Positions 1-6,489 of a stretch of DNA of 15,119 bases are shown piece by piece. The first letter of the stretch is position 1. Every line of letters starts with the position of its first letter. The notes under the pieces are model-generated. The model was not told the DNA's origin and did not search any database. It saw only the letters and a program-made list of their open reading frames with translations. The stretch lies in contig JACPLM010000011.1 in the NCBI GenBank assembly GCA_016186525.1, positions 10,830 through 25,948 on the forward strand, given 5' to 3'. The DNA comes from Candidatus Nealsoniibacteriota bacterium. GTDB lineage: Bacteria > Patescibacteriota > Minisyncoccia > Minisyncoccales > MHMH01. The position numbers and the translations under genes were made by a program.

Positions 1-626
1 ATCTAGAAAAGAACCATTATTACGATAACGACGGGAAATTAATTGGCCTTGACTATCGGGGCTTGGACCGCTTAAGCATTTCTTTGGTGCCGGAAGGCCT
101 CGTGCGCGAACTGCGATGTCGGCTTCCGGATGTTGTATTCTCGCTCTATCAAGAAGACGGTTCGCGTATTGTCAGGGATTTCCTGGGCGGCCAGTTTGTC
201 GCCTATATCTCCCGAATTTGGCGAGGGCATGCCATGGGCGGACTGCAAGCGGCTGAACACATGAGAAACACAAAAATTCCTGAAGAGATGCGGGAGCTTA
301 TTGAAGCTTTAATAAAAAGCAGCGATAATTTAACCGGACATAATTTGATAGAAGACGTGAAGCTGAACTTGAGTTTAGCCAATGATTTGGTCAATTTTAC
401 TCAATATGTTATAGGGCATGGGGACGCCAGTCTGTTATTGGCTCACCTTGCCGTAATCATAAATAAGAAAATCAAGAAACCGGTTACAGTGGAAGATACC
501 CTGCATCTGATGTTTCTAAAAATGAAAGGCCGGCAGGAGCTTGATTTCATGGGGGTTCCCGAGCAAACGATGAGATATATATGTAAGCCCGCGGAATACC
601 TCATTGAAGCTGATATGTTCTTTTGA
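1..626 (+). CDS. unrecognised protein, 3' end of a gene cut by the window edge
   Basis: The frame is open from base 3 to a TGA at 624-626, giving 207 visible residues with no upstream stop, so the true start most likely lies outside the window; the TTG at 63 is only an internal codon. I do not recognise the family. The visible N-terminal part is rich in Tyr, Asp and Gly (a YYDNDGKLIGLDYRG stretch), followed by a mixed segment and a mostly helical, Leu/Ile-rich C-terminal half carrying His residues (GHNL, GHGDAS). There is no clear signal peptide, membrane segment or cysteine cluster in the visible part. The gene is followed directly by tandem hairpins, so it appears to end its transcription unit and not to be read through into the nadM-like gene. 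Confidence is high that it is coding and nil on function. Confidence 0.75.
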   Translation, partial: LEKNHYYDNDGKLIGLDYRGLDRLSISLVPEGLVRELRCRLPDVVFSLYQEDGSRIVRDFLGGQFVAYISRIWRGHAMGGLQAAEHMRNTKIPEEMRELIEALIKSSDNLTGHNLIEDVKLNLSLANDLVNFTQYVIGHGDASLLLAHLAVIINKKIKKPVTVEDTLHLMFLKMKGRQELDFMGVPEQTMRYICKPAEYLIEADMFF

Positions 627-633
627 TTAAGAG

Positions 634-662
634 AAAGGCATCGGAAATTCCGGTGCCTTTTA
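634..662 (+). terminator. rho-independent terminator after the partial gene
   Basis: Bases 636-646 can pair with 648-658 apart from one G-U wobble (core AGGCATCGG / CCGGTGCCT around AAATT), followed by a four-base T run. It begins ten bases after the stop codon, as expected for an intrinsic terminator. Confidence 0.7.
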
Positions 663-664
663 GT

Positions 665-696
665 TTGGTCGGAAACCCGACGTCCGACCAATTTTC
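665..696 (+). terminator. second hairpin: tandem terminator or operator-like palindrome
   Basis: TTGGTCGGA at 665-673 and TCCGACCAA at 683-691 are perfect inverted repeats with a nine-base loop, followed by TTTT at 692-695. It sits only seven bases past the first hairpin and immediately upstream of a candidate -35 box at 698-703. It may be a backup terminator. An operator for the downstream NAD gene is possible, but nothing in the sequence identifies a regulator. Confidence 0.5.
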
Positions 697-697
697 T

Positions 698-726
698 TTG
701 ACGGGGGGCGTAAAATGTGTTAGTGT
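698..726 (+). promoter_or_regulatory. candidate promoter for the nadM-like gene
   Basis: TTGACG (698-703), a 17-base spacer, then TAGTGT (721-726) preceded by TG at 718-719 (extended -10 form). The -10 is a poor match on its own, but the spacing, the TG and the position just after two hairpins and just before the SD support it. Confidence 0.4.
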
Positions 727-745
727 TCAGCGTCAGGAGGAGAGA

Positions 746-1933
746 ATGAAAAGAGCATTGTACATCGGGAAGTTCCAGCCCTTTCACATTGGACATTTAG
801 AGATTGTCAAAAATATGGATAGGGCGCCGGATATTGACGAAATTGTTATTGCCGTCGGCTCTTCGCAATGGAGCTGGCAAAATAGGGACCCTGAACGTTT
901 TTGGCTGGACAATATGTTCACCATTGACGAAAGGGTGTCTATTATTGAAAGTTCTTTGCGGGGAAGAATAAAGAAAAAATTTTACATTGTGCCGATTTTT
1001 GATTTTCTGCCAAAGTGGGATAAAAATACAACTTCAAAATGGTTTAACGGCATAAGAACGCGCTGCCCCGAATTTCATGTTCTATACAGCAACAGGAGAA
1101 AAGCGATAAAGCTTTTTTCCGAAGCTGGCTGCGAGGCAAGGCCAAATCCCTTAAAGTACGAATTTTCAGCTACGATAGTGCGGGAAAAAATGGCATTAGG
1201 AGACACTTGGCAGTATTTAGTGGCTCCGGAAGCCGCCCGCATTATTGAAGGGCTGGACGGAGAAAAAAGAGCAGCTGAATTATTCGCTAAGGTAGATATT
1301 CATCCGGAGGATTACCCCGGCCTTGCTTGGGAATGGCGGACTTTTGAGAGGATAAGCCAGCAAGACCTTAAGAGAATTCTTGCTTTGCCTGTTTTCCGCG
1401 ATGAAGAGATTTGCGACCAATATCTTTTTTCTCTATTGAGAACCAGCGTAAATTTCAAACTCAGAAAAGGCGGATTTAAGATAAAAAAGTTAATGGCGAG
1501 ATTGGATAGCGGCCTTGAGGCCTGGGCATCTTTTGCCGCGGATTTCCCGGCAGAAAGAGACTGGTTTCTTGGCGGCTGCAAGGATATAAAGTTACCTGTG
1601 CCCCAAGATTTGCCGGAAATGGTTACCAAAGGCGATCTTTTGGCAAAAGTGCAGGCAGGCCCTAACCCATATTTATTCCCTTTATCTATCAGCAAGAAAA
1701 GGTTCATGCGGCTTTTTGAAGAGGCGGGAATTCGCTGCGGAGTGGACGCGAGTGTTTTTAATATGAAGGGGAGAGAGGTGGTTACGGTTGGCTTGGAGGC
1801 AGAGGATAAAAAAGACGTTGAGGCGGTTCTTAAGATGCTGGGTTTGGAAAAATATCCTGCGATGAACTATATGCAGTTTCTGGAAAGATTTGTTTGCAAG
1901 GAGGCAGGCGACGATGTCTGGAAAAGGCTTTAA
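746..1933 (+). CDS. archaeal-type NMN adenylyltransferase fused to a CYTH-like domain
   Basis: The N-terminal domain (about residues 1-172) is a nucleotidyltransferase of the NadM type, which joins NMN and ATP to make NAD. Residues 8-17 (GKFQPFHIGH) are the ATP-binding GxxxPxHxGH motif, and SATIVREKM (141-149) is the C-terminal motif equivalent to ISxTxIR. Typical NadM proteins are about 170-180 residues; this one is 395. The extra C-terminal region (about 194-383) is not Nudix, since no Nudix box is visible. It has an EWRTFE start, a KLR and KIKK block (238-248), GLEAW (257-260), a KKRF segment (317-320) and a terminal ExED...LGL...NYxxFL pattern, which together resemble divergent CYTH domains; that assignment is inference. 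The start is ATG 746, five bases after AGGAGG (735-740); the open frame reaches further upstream to 623 but only through the hairpins. The 3' end overlaps the pyruvate kinase start by 20 bases, implying translational coupling. Confidence 0.85.
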   Translation: MKRALYIGKFQPFHIGHLEIVKNMDRAPDIDEIVIAVGSSQWSWQNRDPERFWLDNMFTIDERVSIIESSLRGRIKKKFYIVPIFDFLPKWDKNTTSKWFNGIRTRCPEFHVLYSNRRKAIKLFSEAGCEARPNPLKYEFSATIVREKMALGDTWQYLVAPEAARIIEGLDGEKRAAELFAKVDIHPEDYPGLAWEWRTFERISQQDLKRILALPVFRDEEICDQYLFSLLRTSVNFKLRKGGFKIKKLMARLDSGLEAWASFAADFPAERDWFLGGCKDIKLPVPQDLPEMVTKGDLLAKVQAGPNPYLFPLSISKKRFMRLFEEAGIRCGVDASVFNMKGREVVTVGLEAEDKKDVEAVLKMLGLEKYPAMNYMQFLERFVCKEAGDDVWKRL

Positions 1934-2966
1934 AGGTCTTTGGCAAAAAGTAATCGGCGCCAATAAAGGCCCTAAGATAATTTGCACTTTAGGAACTACC
2001 ACTGACGACGAAAGCGTTCTGCGGCAAATGATAGAATACGGCATGGCTGCAGCCAGAATCAATACAGCTTACGCTACGATACCGGAATACAAAAAGAGGA
2101 TTGAAGCTGTGCGCCGGCTGGCGAAAATTCCGATTATTCTTGATTTGAAAGGGTCGCAAATCCGGCTTTTAACTAATAATCGCTACAGCATCGAGCCGGG
2201 AGAAGAATTTTCAGTCGGTTTCAAAGCAGGAGACATTTCTTTCAATTATGACTTTTTTGAAGACATATCTCCGGGAGACATTATCCTGTTTGAAAACGGC
2301 ACCATAAAAACCGTAGTGGCCGAGAAAAAGAATCGCTATTTGGCGCTAAGAGTGATTGAAGCCGGCGAAGGCCGCTTAAGAAATCATATGGGAGTCAATA
2401 TCCCCGGCAAGGTTTTTCGAAACATTCCGTTGCTTTCCGAAAAAGATATGGAAGTTATTGATTTTGCCCTCAAGGAAAAGATAGAGTATTTGGCAATTTC
2501 TTTTGTCAGGAAGAGCGAAGACGTCTTTAATCTAGCGGATAGATTGGCTGGCGGTAATCCTCCCCGCATTATCATCAAGATAGAGGATCCGGTAGGAGCG
2601 AAAAATCTGCAGCAGATTATAAGAGAATCGAGAAATCGCAGTATAGAGTTGATTGTTATGATCGGCCGAGGCGACTTATTCGTTGAGGCCCCAAAGCATC
2701 GCCTGCCTTTTATACAGAAAGAAATAATCAAAATATGCAAAGAGTTGAGTACCGAAGTAATTGTGGCGACCGGGCTTCTGGAATCAATGCAGTTTAACCC
2801 GTACCCCACAAGATCTGAAGTTTGCGACACAGCTAATGCCGTATTTGACGGAGCTGACTGGCTAATGTTGTCAGCAGAAACATCAAACAGCAGCTATCCG
2901 GCAGAGGCGGTCAAAATGTTGAAAAGCGTTATTGAGGGGTGTCAGGAATATTTGAAGCGACAATGA
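1914..2966 (+). CDS. pyk: short, divergent pyruvate kinase
   Basis: Catalyses PEP + ADP to pyruvate + ATP, the last step of glycolysis. The 350-residue product has the A domain and the inserted B domain (about 82-165) but ends just after the PTRxE...DGADxxMLSxET region (298-323), so it lacks the usual C-terminal domain of about 120 residues. Retained elements are CTLG (24-27), the ARIN Arg48 and Asn50, Asp77 and Lys79, SEKD (175-178), the IKIE catalytic Lys222 and Glu224, GRGDL (251-255) and ATGLLESM (285-292). Departures include Thr for Pro after CTLG, TAY where most have FSH, KGSQIR for KGPEIR, and ATG for ATQ, which touch the monovalent-cation and ATP-binding regions. ATG 1914 is nine bases after AAGGAGG (1898-1904) and lies within the end of the nadM-like gene. 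Family assignment is firm; full catalytic activity is inferred. Confidence 0.88.
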   Translation: MSGKGFKGLWQKVIGANKGPKIICTLGTTTDDESVLRQMIEYGMAAARINTAYATIPEYKKRIEAVRRLAKIPIILDLKGSQIRLLTNNRYSIEPGEEFSVGFKAGDISFNYDFFEDISPGDIILFENGTIKTVVAEKKNRYLALRVIEAGEGRLRNHMGVNIPGKVFRNIPLLSEKDMEVIDFALKEKIEYLAISFVRKSEDVFNLADRLAGGNPPRIIIKIEDPVGAKNLQQIIRESRNRSIELIVMIGRGDLFVEAPKHRLPFIQKEIIKICKELSTEVIVATGLLESMQFNPYPTRSEVCDTANAVFDGADWLMLSAETSNSSYPAEAVKMLKSVIEGCQEYLKRQ

Positions 2967-2973
2967 TAAAAAT

Positions 2974-3008
2974 AAAAAAGCGGGCGAGATTTTCGCGCCG
3001 CTTTTCTT
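2974..3008 (+). terminator. rho-independent terminator after pyruvate kinase
   Basis: An A-rich lead, AAGCGG with GCG (one bulged G) pairing to CGCCGCTT across a TTTTC loop region, and a following T-rich tail (3002-3009). It starts about ten bases after the pyruvate kinase stop. Confidence 0.7.
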
Positions 3009-3018
3009 ATTAATAGGC

Positions 3019-3048
3019 TTGAAATGTCAATGGTTTTGGGTGTATAAT
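3019..3048 (+). promoter_or_regulatory. promoter of the CYTH gene
   Basis: TTGAAA (3019-3024), an 18-base spacer and a perfect TATAAT (3043-3048) directly preceded by TG. The expected start of transcription is near 3055, leaving a leader of about 20 bases that holds the SD. Confidence 0.75.
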
Positions 3049-3074
3049 ATTTTGTTATAGAAAGGAGAGCGGAA

Positions 3075-3566
3075 TTGAAGCTAAAAATGGAATCGGAAAG
3101 AAAGTTTTTGGTCAAGAAAATGCCAAGAAGCTATCTGAAAAATAGGAGCAAGGAAATTACCCAGTGGTATATCTGTCTGGATCCGCCAATTAGAGTGAGA
3201 GTTGAGGATTTTGAGGATTGCTGTTTGACAATTAAAACGGACGGAGAAATAAGAGAGGGTTACAAGAAAAGATCGGAGCTGAACGGGGAAATTCCCAAGG
3301 ATGCCGCTTTTAATCTTGCCGCGTTCAGGAAGCATAATAAAATCCGCAAAACGAGATATCTTATCGGAGTTTTGGATCTTGATGTTTTTCTCGCTCAGCT
3401 GAAAGGTTTAGTTTTGCTGGAGTTTGAGAGGGAATCAGACAACGATGCTTTTGAAATGCCGGCAGATATTTTAGCCGAGGAAGTGACATGCGACGAAAGG
3501 TTTGAAAATCAAAATTTAATTAAACTGGATTGCATCCCGGAAGAATGGAGATGCGAAATTATTTAA
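3075..3566 (+). CDS. CYTH-domain protein (triphosphate tunnel enzyme family)
   Basis: A 163-residue single-domain protein. ESERK at residues 6-10 is the ExExK signature that opens the CYTH fold. IRVRV (39-43), TIK (52-54), a KxRKTRY block (89-95), LDLDVF (100-105) and LLEFERE (114-120) follow in the order expected for the alternating basic and acidic strands of the tunnel. Members hydrolyse triphosphates such as PPPi or thiamine triphosphate, or make cAMP; the actual substrate cannot be read from sequence. The preferred start is TTG 3075, seven bases after AGGAG (3063-3067); ATG 3087 would sit 19 bases from the SD and leave ExExK at the very N-terminus. It is a single-gene unit between a strong promoter and a terminator, next to the gene that may carry a second CYTH-like domain. 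Confidence 0.85.
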   Translation: MKLKMESERKFLVKKMPRSYLKNRSKEITQWYICLDPPIRVRVEDFEDCCLTIKTDGEIREGYKKRSELNGEIPKDAAFNLAAFRKHNKIRKTRYLIGVLDLDVFLAQLKGLVLLEFERESDNDAFEMPADILAEEVTCDERFENQNLIKLDCIPEEWRCEII

Positions 3567-3598
3567 AAAAACCTCGGTTTGAACCGGGGTTTTTATTT
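3566..3598. terminator. bidirectional terminator between convergent genes
   Basis: AAACCTCGGTT (3569-3579) pairs with AACCGGGGTTT (3582-3592) with one wobble. A T run follows on the plus strand (3590-3594), and the A run at 3565-3571 supplies the T run for the minus-strand purM-like gene. Confidence 0.8.
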
Positions 3599-3605
3599 TA
3601 ATTGA

Positions 3606-4784
3606 TCAGCGAACACCGAGCGTTGACCCTAAGTATTCGATATTCTTGGGTCTGACGATGACTTTTTTCTCTTTACTCTGCGCAATGTACCCGGCACGGA
3701 GCGCGCCGAGATTCAGCGAAGTTGCGATTCGCAGAACTGCGCCAATATCCGCTTCCGGCACGTAAAGCGCAAAACCTGCGCCCATATTGAGATTGCCGTA
3801 TGCCTCTGTGTCATCTAGCGGGCCGTGTTTCTGTAAAAATTCAAAAATTGGGAGCTGTTTTGGCAGGCGTTCGATAACGTAAGCGAACTGTTGCGTTGCG
3901 CGCATTAACTTGCGCCAGCCATGCCCCGTGATGTTCACTGCGTAATGGATATTGACACCGCAATTGAGGCAATCTTCGACTAGTGCGACGTAAATATGCG
4001 TAGGATCGAGCAGGGTTTCGCCATATGTTCGTCCATCGTCGAGCCGAGTTAGATAACCGTTAGGCAAAGCGCTTAACTTAAACCGCTCCGGTAAAAGAAG
4101 ATGCGCTATTCGCCGCCAAAAAATATCTTTCCGTTCACTAATTTCCCGAGCTATCGTGAGGCCGTTGGCATGAATTCCGGAACTTTCAATGAAAACAATA
4201 GCGTCTCCGTCTTTGATGTTATTCGCCGCGATGAGCCGTTCTTTCGGCTTCACGAGGCCCATCGCCGAACCGGAAAGAACAACTGTCTCTGGCGCGACAA
4301 TGCCTTTGAGTGTCGGTGTTTCACCGCCACCCCACACGCAGCGCGCTAAGTTACAAGCTTTTTTCCAGCCCTCAACGAGATCTCGGCAACGATTCTCGTC
4401 GTTAAACCAGCCCGAGTCACCGACGGCAAGGTGCATTGCCACCGAGAGGGGAAGCGCGCCGAGTGTTATCATGTCGTTCACTATCATGGCCACTGCGTCC
4501 TGCGCGATGTGTTCGTAATATGATTTGCCAGTGAGGCGATACATCGCGTCGGCGACGAGGTTCTTGGTGCCAAGGCCCTCCTCGACATGCGCGAGATAGC
4601 TTTTCGCCGCCTCGACGAGATAGACGCTTTCTCCCCGGCTCATCTCCGCTTCGCGGAATTCGCCATTATTGAGACGATTAATGTTTGCGGCCGTTTCCTT
4701 GCCAGCAAGTTGCGCTATACGCTTAAACGGGTCCATTGCATTATAGTCAACACCCACTCCTGTATACGTCATCTTTTCTGTCAT
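3606..4784 (-). CDS. PurM-family (AIR synthetase-like) protein
   Basis: The 392-residue protein follows the order of phosphoribosylformylglycinamidine cyclo-ligase (FGAM + ATP to AIR, the fifth step of purine synthesis): YTGVGVDYNAMDPF near the N-terminus (YKDAGVDIDAGN in E. coli PurM), EGLGTK for DGVGTK, VNDMITLGALPL for VNDLVVQGAEPL, GGGETPTLKGIVAP for the GGETAEMPG loop, IKDGDAIVFIESSGIHANG for the SSGxHSNG segment, LLDPTHIYV, and NITGHGW where most have HLTGGG. The frame is closed at both ends and PurM-like throughout. Odd points: the GGG of TGGG is broken, it has extra residues relative to the E. coli enzyme, and no other purine gene lies nearby. It is also richer in G+C than its neighbours (35 of 60 bases at 4381-4440 against 20 of 60 at 7381-7440). 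The start lies nine bases after GAGGG on the minus strand. It could be a PurM-like enzyme with another substrate. Confidence 0.8.
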   Translation of the reverse strand: MTEKMTYTGVGVDYNAMDPFKRIAQLAGKETAANINRLNNGEFREAEMSRGESVYLVEAAKSYLAHVEEGLGTKNLVADAMYRLTGKSYYEHIAQDAVAMIVNDMITLGALPLSVAMHLAVGDSGWFNDENRCRDLVEGWKKACNLARCVWGGGETPTLKGIVAPETVVLSGSAMGLVKPKERLIAANNIKDGDAIVFIESSGIHANGLTIAREISERKDIFWRRIAHLLLPERFKLSALPNGYLTRLDDGRTYGETLLDPTHIYVALVEDCLNCGVNIHYAVNITGHGWRKLMRATQQFAYVIERLPKQLPIFEFLQKHGPLDDTEAYGNLNMGAGFALYVPEADIGAVLRIATSLNLGALRAGYIAQSKEKKVIVRPKNIEYLGSTLGVR

Positions 4785-4858
4785 GCTCTTTTTCCCTCTT
4801 AACGTATTTTTATTCTCATCTCGTAAATTACAGAAAATTGAAAAAAAAGCAAGATGAT

Positions 4859-4886
4859 TTGAAGGAATAAAAAATTATTGTATAAT
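4859..4886 (+). promoter_or_regulatory. promoter of the rpiB operon, giving a (near-)leaderless mRNA
   Basis: TTGAAG (4859-4864), a 16-base spacer and a perfect TATAAT (4881-4886). Only six bases separate the -10 box from the rpiB ATG at 4893, so transcription should begin at or within a base or two of the start codon. No SD lies between the box and the ATG. Confidence 0.7.
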
Positions 4887-4892
4887 AGAATA

Positions 4893-5351
4893 ATGAAACT
4901 CAAAAAGATTTATATGGGAGCCGATCACGCCGGTTTTGAGTTGAAAGAAAAACTTAAAAAATATTTTGATAAAAATCGAATTTCTTACGAAGATTTGGGA
5001 ACTAATTCTGAAGAATCTGTTGATTATCCGGACTATGCCTTGGCCGTTGCCCAGAAGGTTTCAAAGAATAAAAATGCAAAAGGAATTTTAATCTGCGGCA
5101 CGGGCACCGGCATGGCTATCGCCGCCAACAAAGTCAAAGGAATCAGGGCGGTGGCAGCTTATGATAAGTATTCTGCAGAAATGTCCAGGCGAGACAATGA
5201 TGCCAACGTCTTAGGATTAAGGGGAAGATTTTTCCCTTTTGAGAAAATAAAAAAAATTGTTGATATTTGGCTGGAAACACCCTTTAGCCAAAAGGCCAGG
5301 CACAAAAGGAGGATAAATAAGATTAAGAGATTTGAGAACCATGGAAGTTAA
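4893..5351 (+). CDS. rpiB: ribose-5-phosphate isomerase B
   Basis: Interconverts ribose-5-phosphate and ribulose-5-phosphate in the non-oxidative pentose phosphate pathway. The 152-residue length is normal. MGADHAGFELK (8-18), DYPDYA (44-49), ILICGTGTGMAIAANK (65-80, with catalytic Cys69), GIRA (83-86), NDANVLGLRGR (102-112) and the RHKRRINKI phosphate-binding tail (136-144) are all present. The His that precedes NDANVL in E. coli (His99, proposed to open the sugar ring) is Asp101 here. The start is ATG 4893: the next ATG at 4914 would remove the first beta strand, and the in-frame TTG 4878 lies before the -10 box. It overlaps rpe by 11 bases. RpiB and LacA/B-type isomerases share this fold, but the neighbouring genes favour RpiB. 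Confidence 0.92.
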   Translation: MKLKKIYMGADHAGFELKEKLKKYFDKNRISYEDLGTNSEESVDYPDYALAVAQKVSKNKNAKGILICGTGTGMAIAANKVKGIRAVAAYDKYSAEMSRRDNDANVLGLRGRFFPFEKIKKIVDIWLETPFSQKARHKRRINKIKRFENHGS

Positions 5352-5979
5352 GATTATTCCGGCGATTATTGCTAAATCTCAAAAAGAGTTGGAGGAGAAA
5401 ATAGGCTCGGTGAAGGATTACGTTGAGCGTATTCAGTTAGACATTATGGACGGTATTTTTGTCGCCAATGAATCACTTAATTTCGATTTTAAGTTGCCCG
5501 AAACAGATTGCGAGTTTGAAGCCCATCTAATGTTAGAAAATCCGGATAATTGGGTGAATAAAAATTGGCAAAAAGCTGATACGTTTCTGATTCCGATTGA
5601 ATCATGCGCAAAACCCAAAGAATTCATTAAATTTTTCAAGAACAAAGAAAAGAAGATAGGTTTTGCCCTAAATCCAGAAACGCCTTTGGAGGAGATAAAA
5701 GATTATTTGAATGAGATTGACCAAGTTTTAATTATGACTGTTAATCCCGGATTTTACGGAGCTGAATTTTTGCCGGAAACCTTGGAAAAAGTAAGACAAT
5801 TGAGAAAATTAAAACCGGATTTAGATATAGAAGTTGATGGTGGAATAAATCCAGAAACTATTGGTGAGGCGGTCAAGGCGGGGGCCAATCTCTTAGTTTC
5901 CGGCTCCTACATTATGAATTCCCAAAATCCTAAAGAAGCGATAGAAACATTATATAATCTTATAGAAGTGGTAGAATAA
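5341..5979 (+). CDS. rpe: ribulose-phosphate 3-epimerase
   Basis: Converts ribulose-5-phosphate to xylulose-5-phosphate. The 212-residue TIM-barrel protein shows LDIMDGIFVAN (33-43), EAHLMLENPDNW (60-71), GFALNPETPLEEI (107-119), MTVNPGFYGAEFL (132-144), VDGGINPETI (165-174) and SGSYIM (187-192), all in family order. Of the metal ligands, Asp34, His62 and Asp166 are kept, but the usual His of the WIHVDVMDG motif is Gln32, and the N-terminal PSxLSADF motif is reduced to PAIIAKSQ. The start at ATG 5341 lies inside the end of rpiB, so the two are coupled; there is only a weak purine stretch upstream. With rpiB, tkt and tal it completes the non-oxidative branch. Confidence 0.9.
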   Translation: MEVKIIPAIIAKSQKELEEKIGSVKDYVERIQLDIMDGIFVANESLNFDFKLPETDCEFEAHLMLENPDNWVNKNWQKADTFLIPIESCAKPKEFIKFFKNKEKKIGFALNPETPLEEIKDYLNEIDQVLIMTVNPGFYGAEFLPETLEKVRQLRKLKPDLDIEVDGGINPETIGEAVKAGANLLVSGSYIMNSQNPKEAIETLYNLIEVVE

Positions 5980-5996
5980 GAAAAGAAGATTAATTT

Positions 5997-6485
5997 ATGG
6001 AGAAAAAAGAGAATAACTACGCTTTTATTGATAGTCAGAATTTAAATTTGGGTGTAAAAAGTCGAGGTTGGAGTTTAAATTTTTCTAGATTCAGGCAATT
6101 CCTAAAAGATAAATACCATATTCAGAAAGCATATCTTTTCATCGGTTTTGTGCCAGGAAATCAAATACTCTATACTGAATTGCAAAAAGCAGATTATATT
6201 TGTATTTTTAAGCCGACTTTAGAGATAAAAGAGAACGGCAAATTAAGGGTTAAGGGTAATGTAGATGCTGAATTAGTTTTGCACACTATGATTGAATATC
6301 AGAATTATGAAAAAGCTGTGATTGTTTCTGGCGATGGAGATTTCTACTGTTTAATTGAATATCTAGTTAAACACAATAAATTGCGTAAAGTAATTGTACC
6401 AAACACCCATTTTTCATCTTTACTTAGGAAGTTTAGTAATTTTATTGTTAATATTCAATTATTTAAAAGGAAATTAGCAAAATAA
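5997..6485 (+). CDS. NYN-domain (LabA/DUF88, PIN-like) putative ribonuclease
   Basis: The 162-residue protein carries the acidic residues of a NYN nuclease: AFIDSQNLNLG (Asp12, Asn15) near the N-terminus, KGNVDAELV (Asp90) in the middle and VSGDGDFYCLIEYL with two Asp residues near position 120, then a short basic C-terminus. NYN proteins adopt a PIN/FLAP-like fold with metal-dependent RNase activity; the target is unknown. It begins 17 bases after rpe, in the same direction, so it is probably cotranscribed with the pentose phosphate genes; no function linking it to them is known to me. No SD is evident before ATG 5997. Confidence 0.82.
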   Translation: MEKKENNYAFIDSQNLNLGVKSRGWSLNFSRFRQFLKDKYHIQKAYLFIGFVPGNQILYTELQKADYICIFKPTLEIKENGKLRVKGNVDAELVLHTMIEYQNYEKAVIVSGDGDFYCLIEYLVKHNKLRKVIVPNTHFSSLLRKFSNFIVNIQLFKRKLAK

Positions 6486-6489
6486 AAAA

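Noticed and set aside
180..395. Nudix domain in the nadM-like protein (residue numbers given as positions)
   Set aside because: No GX5EX7REUXEEXGU box could be found in the C-terminal part, so the known NadM-Nudix fusion does not apply.
623..745. Upstream extension of the nadM-like frame to a start at 623
   Set aside because: It would translate through two hairpins and the promoter, and the family's N-terminus and a strong SD both point to ATG 746.
443..796. Open frame on the minus strand across the first intergenic region
   Set aside because: It is the shadow of the plus-strand gene and hairpins, with no SD and no recognisable motif.
4101..4518. Plus-strand open frames opposite the PurM-like gene
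   Set aside because: They are antisense shadows in higher-G+C DNA; the minus-strand frame has clear PurM motifs.
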